Below, in pieces: positions 62,283 to 64,000 of a stretch of 64,000 bases of DNA. Positions within the stretch are counted from its first letter, which is position 1. Every line of letters begins with the position of its first letter. The stretch is from JBBSJZ01 sp041751935 (GTDB lineage Bacteria; Planctomycetota; Planctomycetia; Pirellulales; Pirellulaceae): positions 1 to 64,000 of the forward strand of contig JBGSIA010000212.1 in the NCBI GenBank assembly GCA_041751935.1. Direction: 5' to 3'. Under the pieces are notes generated by a model. It did no database searches. It was not told the DNA's origin and saw nothing but the letters and a program-made list of their open reading frames with translations. The position numbers were made by a program, and so were the translations under genes.

Positions 62283-63479
62283 GTGAGTAGCGATTCTTCC
62301 CCCACCCGATATCTGTTTACGAGCGAATCGGTGAGCATGGGGCACCCCGACAAACTCGCCGATCAAATCTCCGACGGAGTGCTCGACGCGCTGCTGGCTC
62401 AAGATCCCTACAGCCGTGTCGCATGCGAAACCATGGTCACCACCGGTATCGCCATTATCGCTGGCGAAATTACCACCAAGGCGGTAGTCAACTACTCACA
62501 GATTGTCCGCGATGTGATCAACGAAGTTGGATACACCGACGATGAAATGGGCATCTGCGGCAACACCTGCAGTGTGATGGTATCCCTCGATTCGCAAAGC
62601 CCCGATATTGCTCAAGGCGTGAACGAAGATTCGTCGAGCGGCAAAGAAATCGGCGCTGGTGATCAAGGATTGATGTTCGGATACGCTTGCAAGGACACCC
62701 CCGAGTTAATGCCGTTGCCGATTGCTTTGTCGCATCGCATCATCAATCGCATCACGGAAGCCCGGTTTGCAAAGGAAGTACCCTGGTTGCGTCCTGATGC
62801 AAAGGCGCAGGTCACAATCGAGTACGAAGGCAATACGCCGATCCGAGTCGATACGGTTGTCCTAAGTACGCAACATGCTCCAGATGTGACGAACGAAGAA
62901 ATTCGCAAATTCGTGATTGAGAAAGTTGTCAAGCCGTTACTTCCGGCTGAATTGGTTAAGAGTGAAATCAAGTATCACATCAACCCAACCGGCAAGTTTG
63001 TTGTCGGTGGTCCCCACGGTGACTGTGGATTGACCGGGCGTAAAATCATCGTCGATACGTACGGCGGATGGGGACGGCACGGCGGGGGCGCTTTCAGCGG
63101 CAAGGATCCCACAAAGGTCGATCGATCGGCCGCTTACATGGCGCGCTACATTGCAAAGAATATTGTCGCCTCGGGGTTGGCCGAACGCTGTGAAGTGCAG
63201 CTCGCGTATGCAATCGGCGTTAGCGAACCCGTCAGTGTAAACGTCGATACCGAAGGCACCGGCCAGATCGATGACGTCTCGCTGTGCAAACTGATTCGAC
63301 AAGAGTTCCCGCTCACTCCCTCAGGAATCATCAATCACTTGAAACTGCGTCGACCGATTTTCCGCGCCACGGCGGCAGGAGGTCATTTTGGCCGCGAGGG
63401 AGATTCCTTTACTTGGGAAAAGACCGACAAGGCCGAGTCGCTCGCGGAAGCCGCTGGTGCCTTGACCGCCACGGTTTAA
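62283..63479 (+). CDS. metK: S-adenosylmethionine synthase
   Basis: 398 residues from GTG 62283, with GGAG seven bases upstream; longer frames lack similarity. It makes SAM from methionine and ATP. Motifs: FTSESVSMGHPDKLADQISDGVLDA (about 12-36), ICGNTCSVMVSL, GAGDQGLMFGYA (about 125-136), GPHGDCGLTGRKIIVDTYGG (about 243-262), GGGAFSGKDPTKVDRSAAY (about 267-285), and the end GGHFGREGDSFTWEKTDKAE. All catalytic signatures are present. It is the first gene after the vWA module, with divergent transcription. Confidence 0.97.
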   Translation: MSSDSSPTRYLFTSESVSMGHPDKLADQISDGVLDALLAQDPYSRVACETMVTTGIAIIAGEITTKAVVNYSQIVRDVINEVGYTDDEMGICGNTCSVMVSLDSQSPDIAQGVNEDSSSGKEIGAGDQGLMFGYACKDTPELMPLPIALSHRIINRITEARFAKEVPWLRPDAKAQVTIEYEGNTPIRVDTVVLSTQHAPDVTNEEIRKFVIEKVVKPLLPAELVKSEIKYHINPTGKFVVGGPHGDCGLTGRKIIVDTYGGWGRHGGGAFSGKDPTKVDRSAAYMARYIAKNIVASGLAERCEVQLAYAIGVSEPVSVNVDTEGTGQIDDVSLCKLIRQEFPLTPSGIINHLKLRRPIFRATAAGGHFGREGDSFTWEKTDKAESLAEAAGALTATV

Positions 63480-63486
63480 GCAGCAC

Positions 63487-64000
63487 TTGCAAGTGCGCTT
63501 GGCATGGACGACTGACCCACACTTGAACCACGTCCCATTGCGGATGTGGGAGCGATGGATCGCGGACATTCGCAATTGTGCCGGTGATGCCTTGCTCATC
63601 ACCGGTGATATCTCCGAAGGCGACGACGTTGTTTTTGAACTTCGTCGTTTGGTCGAAACGCTCGACCAAGAAATCTATTTCGTCTTGGGCAACCATGACT
63701 TCTATCAAAGTTCGATTGGGCTGACCCGCCAACGAGTGATCGGGCTGTGTCGCGAGGACCCGCGGCTTCATTTTTTGACGGATTCCCAACCCATCGAAAT
63801 CTCGTCAAACGTTTATCTTGTCGGTGACGATGGATGGGGGGATGCCACTCAGGGTGACTATTGTGGTAGTCCGGTTCGACTCAATGACTTCCAGCTCATC
63901 GAGGACTTTCGCACTGCCGCTCCCGAAAAATGGCAGGAGATGCTGCGCTATCAAGGGCAAGCCTCTGCAGAGCGGCTCGCACAAAAACTGTTCGACATCC
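63487..64000 (+). CDS. Metallophosphoesterase, cut by the window end
   Basis: 171 residues visible, starting at TTG 63487 or GTG 63493, eight or fourteen bases after the metK stop. Calcineurin-type metal motifs: TDPHLNHV (D-x-H), ITGDISEGDD (GD), LGNHDFYQ (GNH[DE]). The metal-binding Asp, His and Asn are present. The C-terminus lies outside the window. Substrate class cannot be told. Likely co-transcribed with metK from spacing. Confidence 0.85.
   Translation, partial: MQVRLAWTTDPHLNHVPLRMWERWIADIRNCAGDALLITGDISEGDDVVFELRRLVETLDQEIYFVLGNHDFYQSSIGLTRQRVIGLCREDPRLHFLTDSQPIEISSNVYLVGDDGWGDATQGDYCGSPVRLNDFQLIEDFRTAAPEKWQEMLRYQGQASAERLAQKLFDI

Noticed and set aside
1..64000. CRISPR arrays, prophage or rRNA
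   Set aside because: No regularly spaced repeats, phage structural genes or rRNA-like sequences were seen.

Overview
The window looks like a chromosomal segment of a planctomycete, most likely a Pirellula/Rhodopirellula-type member of the Pirellulales. Several markers point this way: a DUF1552-type protein remnant, a giant surface protein with the N-terminal anchor/sorting motif LEQRQMMAGD, PQQ-like beta-propeller proteins, a Tat-dependent Gfo/Idh/MocA oxidoreductase, small Tyr/Pro-rich secreted proteins, a kinase-AAA-TPR giant, frequent GTG/TTG starts and many genes without a clear Shine-Dalgarno sequence. This assignment rests on recognising families by eye; no database search was run. Most of the window is ordinary housekeeping DNA: argH, tig, an HU-like gene, nnrE, yidD, cutA, a type IIA topoisomerase pair, acs, glyA, recJ, rpmG, metK and two tRNAs.

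Layout. 1-1.5 kb: the 3' end of an IS4-like transposase, an internally deleted DUF1552 gene and a DUF1080/LamG-like secreted protein. 1.5-7.7 kb (minus): a reduced type II secretion/type IV pilus-like pair (GspF-like then GspE-like), a zinc-ribbon membrane protein and an 898-aa exported protein of unknown function. 7.8-16.3 kb (plus): argH, a sterol-desaturase-type membrane hydroxylase, a stand-alone alpha-CTD-like protein, a coupled four-gene module (two arrestin-fold-like proteins, a P-loop ATPase and an unknown protein), a STAS protein overlapping a truncated histidine kinase, and an AIM24-family protein. 16.4-20.4 kb: an EF-hand protein with Gly-rich repeats, tig, tRNA-Gly and an HU-like protein. 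20.6-28.6 kb (minus): a 1623-aa thioredoxin-cyclophilin-cadherin surface protein, yidD coupled to a beta-propeller gene, and nnrE. 28.7-32.5 kb (plus): a FmdB zinc ribbon, a PIG-L deacetylase, a membrane protein with an internal domain duplication, and a second propeller protein.

32.5-34.5 kb is not empty and does not code for live genes. It holds the decayed remains of a [NiFe]-hydrogenase accessory locus: a hypE pseudogene with in-frame stops, frameshifts and a deletion, running into a truncated second pseudogene. 34.5-43.6 kb: RbsD/FucU, a site-2 protease with CBS domains, cutA, a HlyD-like adaptor, the parC/parE-like topoisomerase pair and two secreted small proteins. 43.6-52.1 kb: acs, a small membrane protein, a large zinc metalloprotease, and glyA followed by an M20 amidohydrolase. 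52.3-64 kb: the kinase-AAA-TPR giant, recJ, a tRNA-Leu/rpmG unit, a Tat oxidoreductase, a two-gene vWA module, metK and a metallophosphoesterase cut off by the window end.

The strongest discoveries are the hydrogenase relic, the in-frame collapse of the DUF1552 gene beside a transposase end, the four-gene arrestin/ATPase module followed by STAS/kinase genes, the thioredoxin-cyclophilin surface fusion and the minimal secretion ATPase/platform pair. No CRISPR array, prophage or rRNA was seen.
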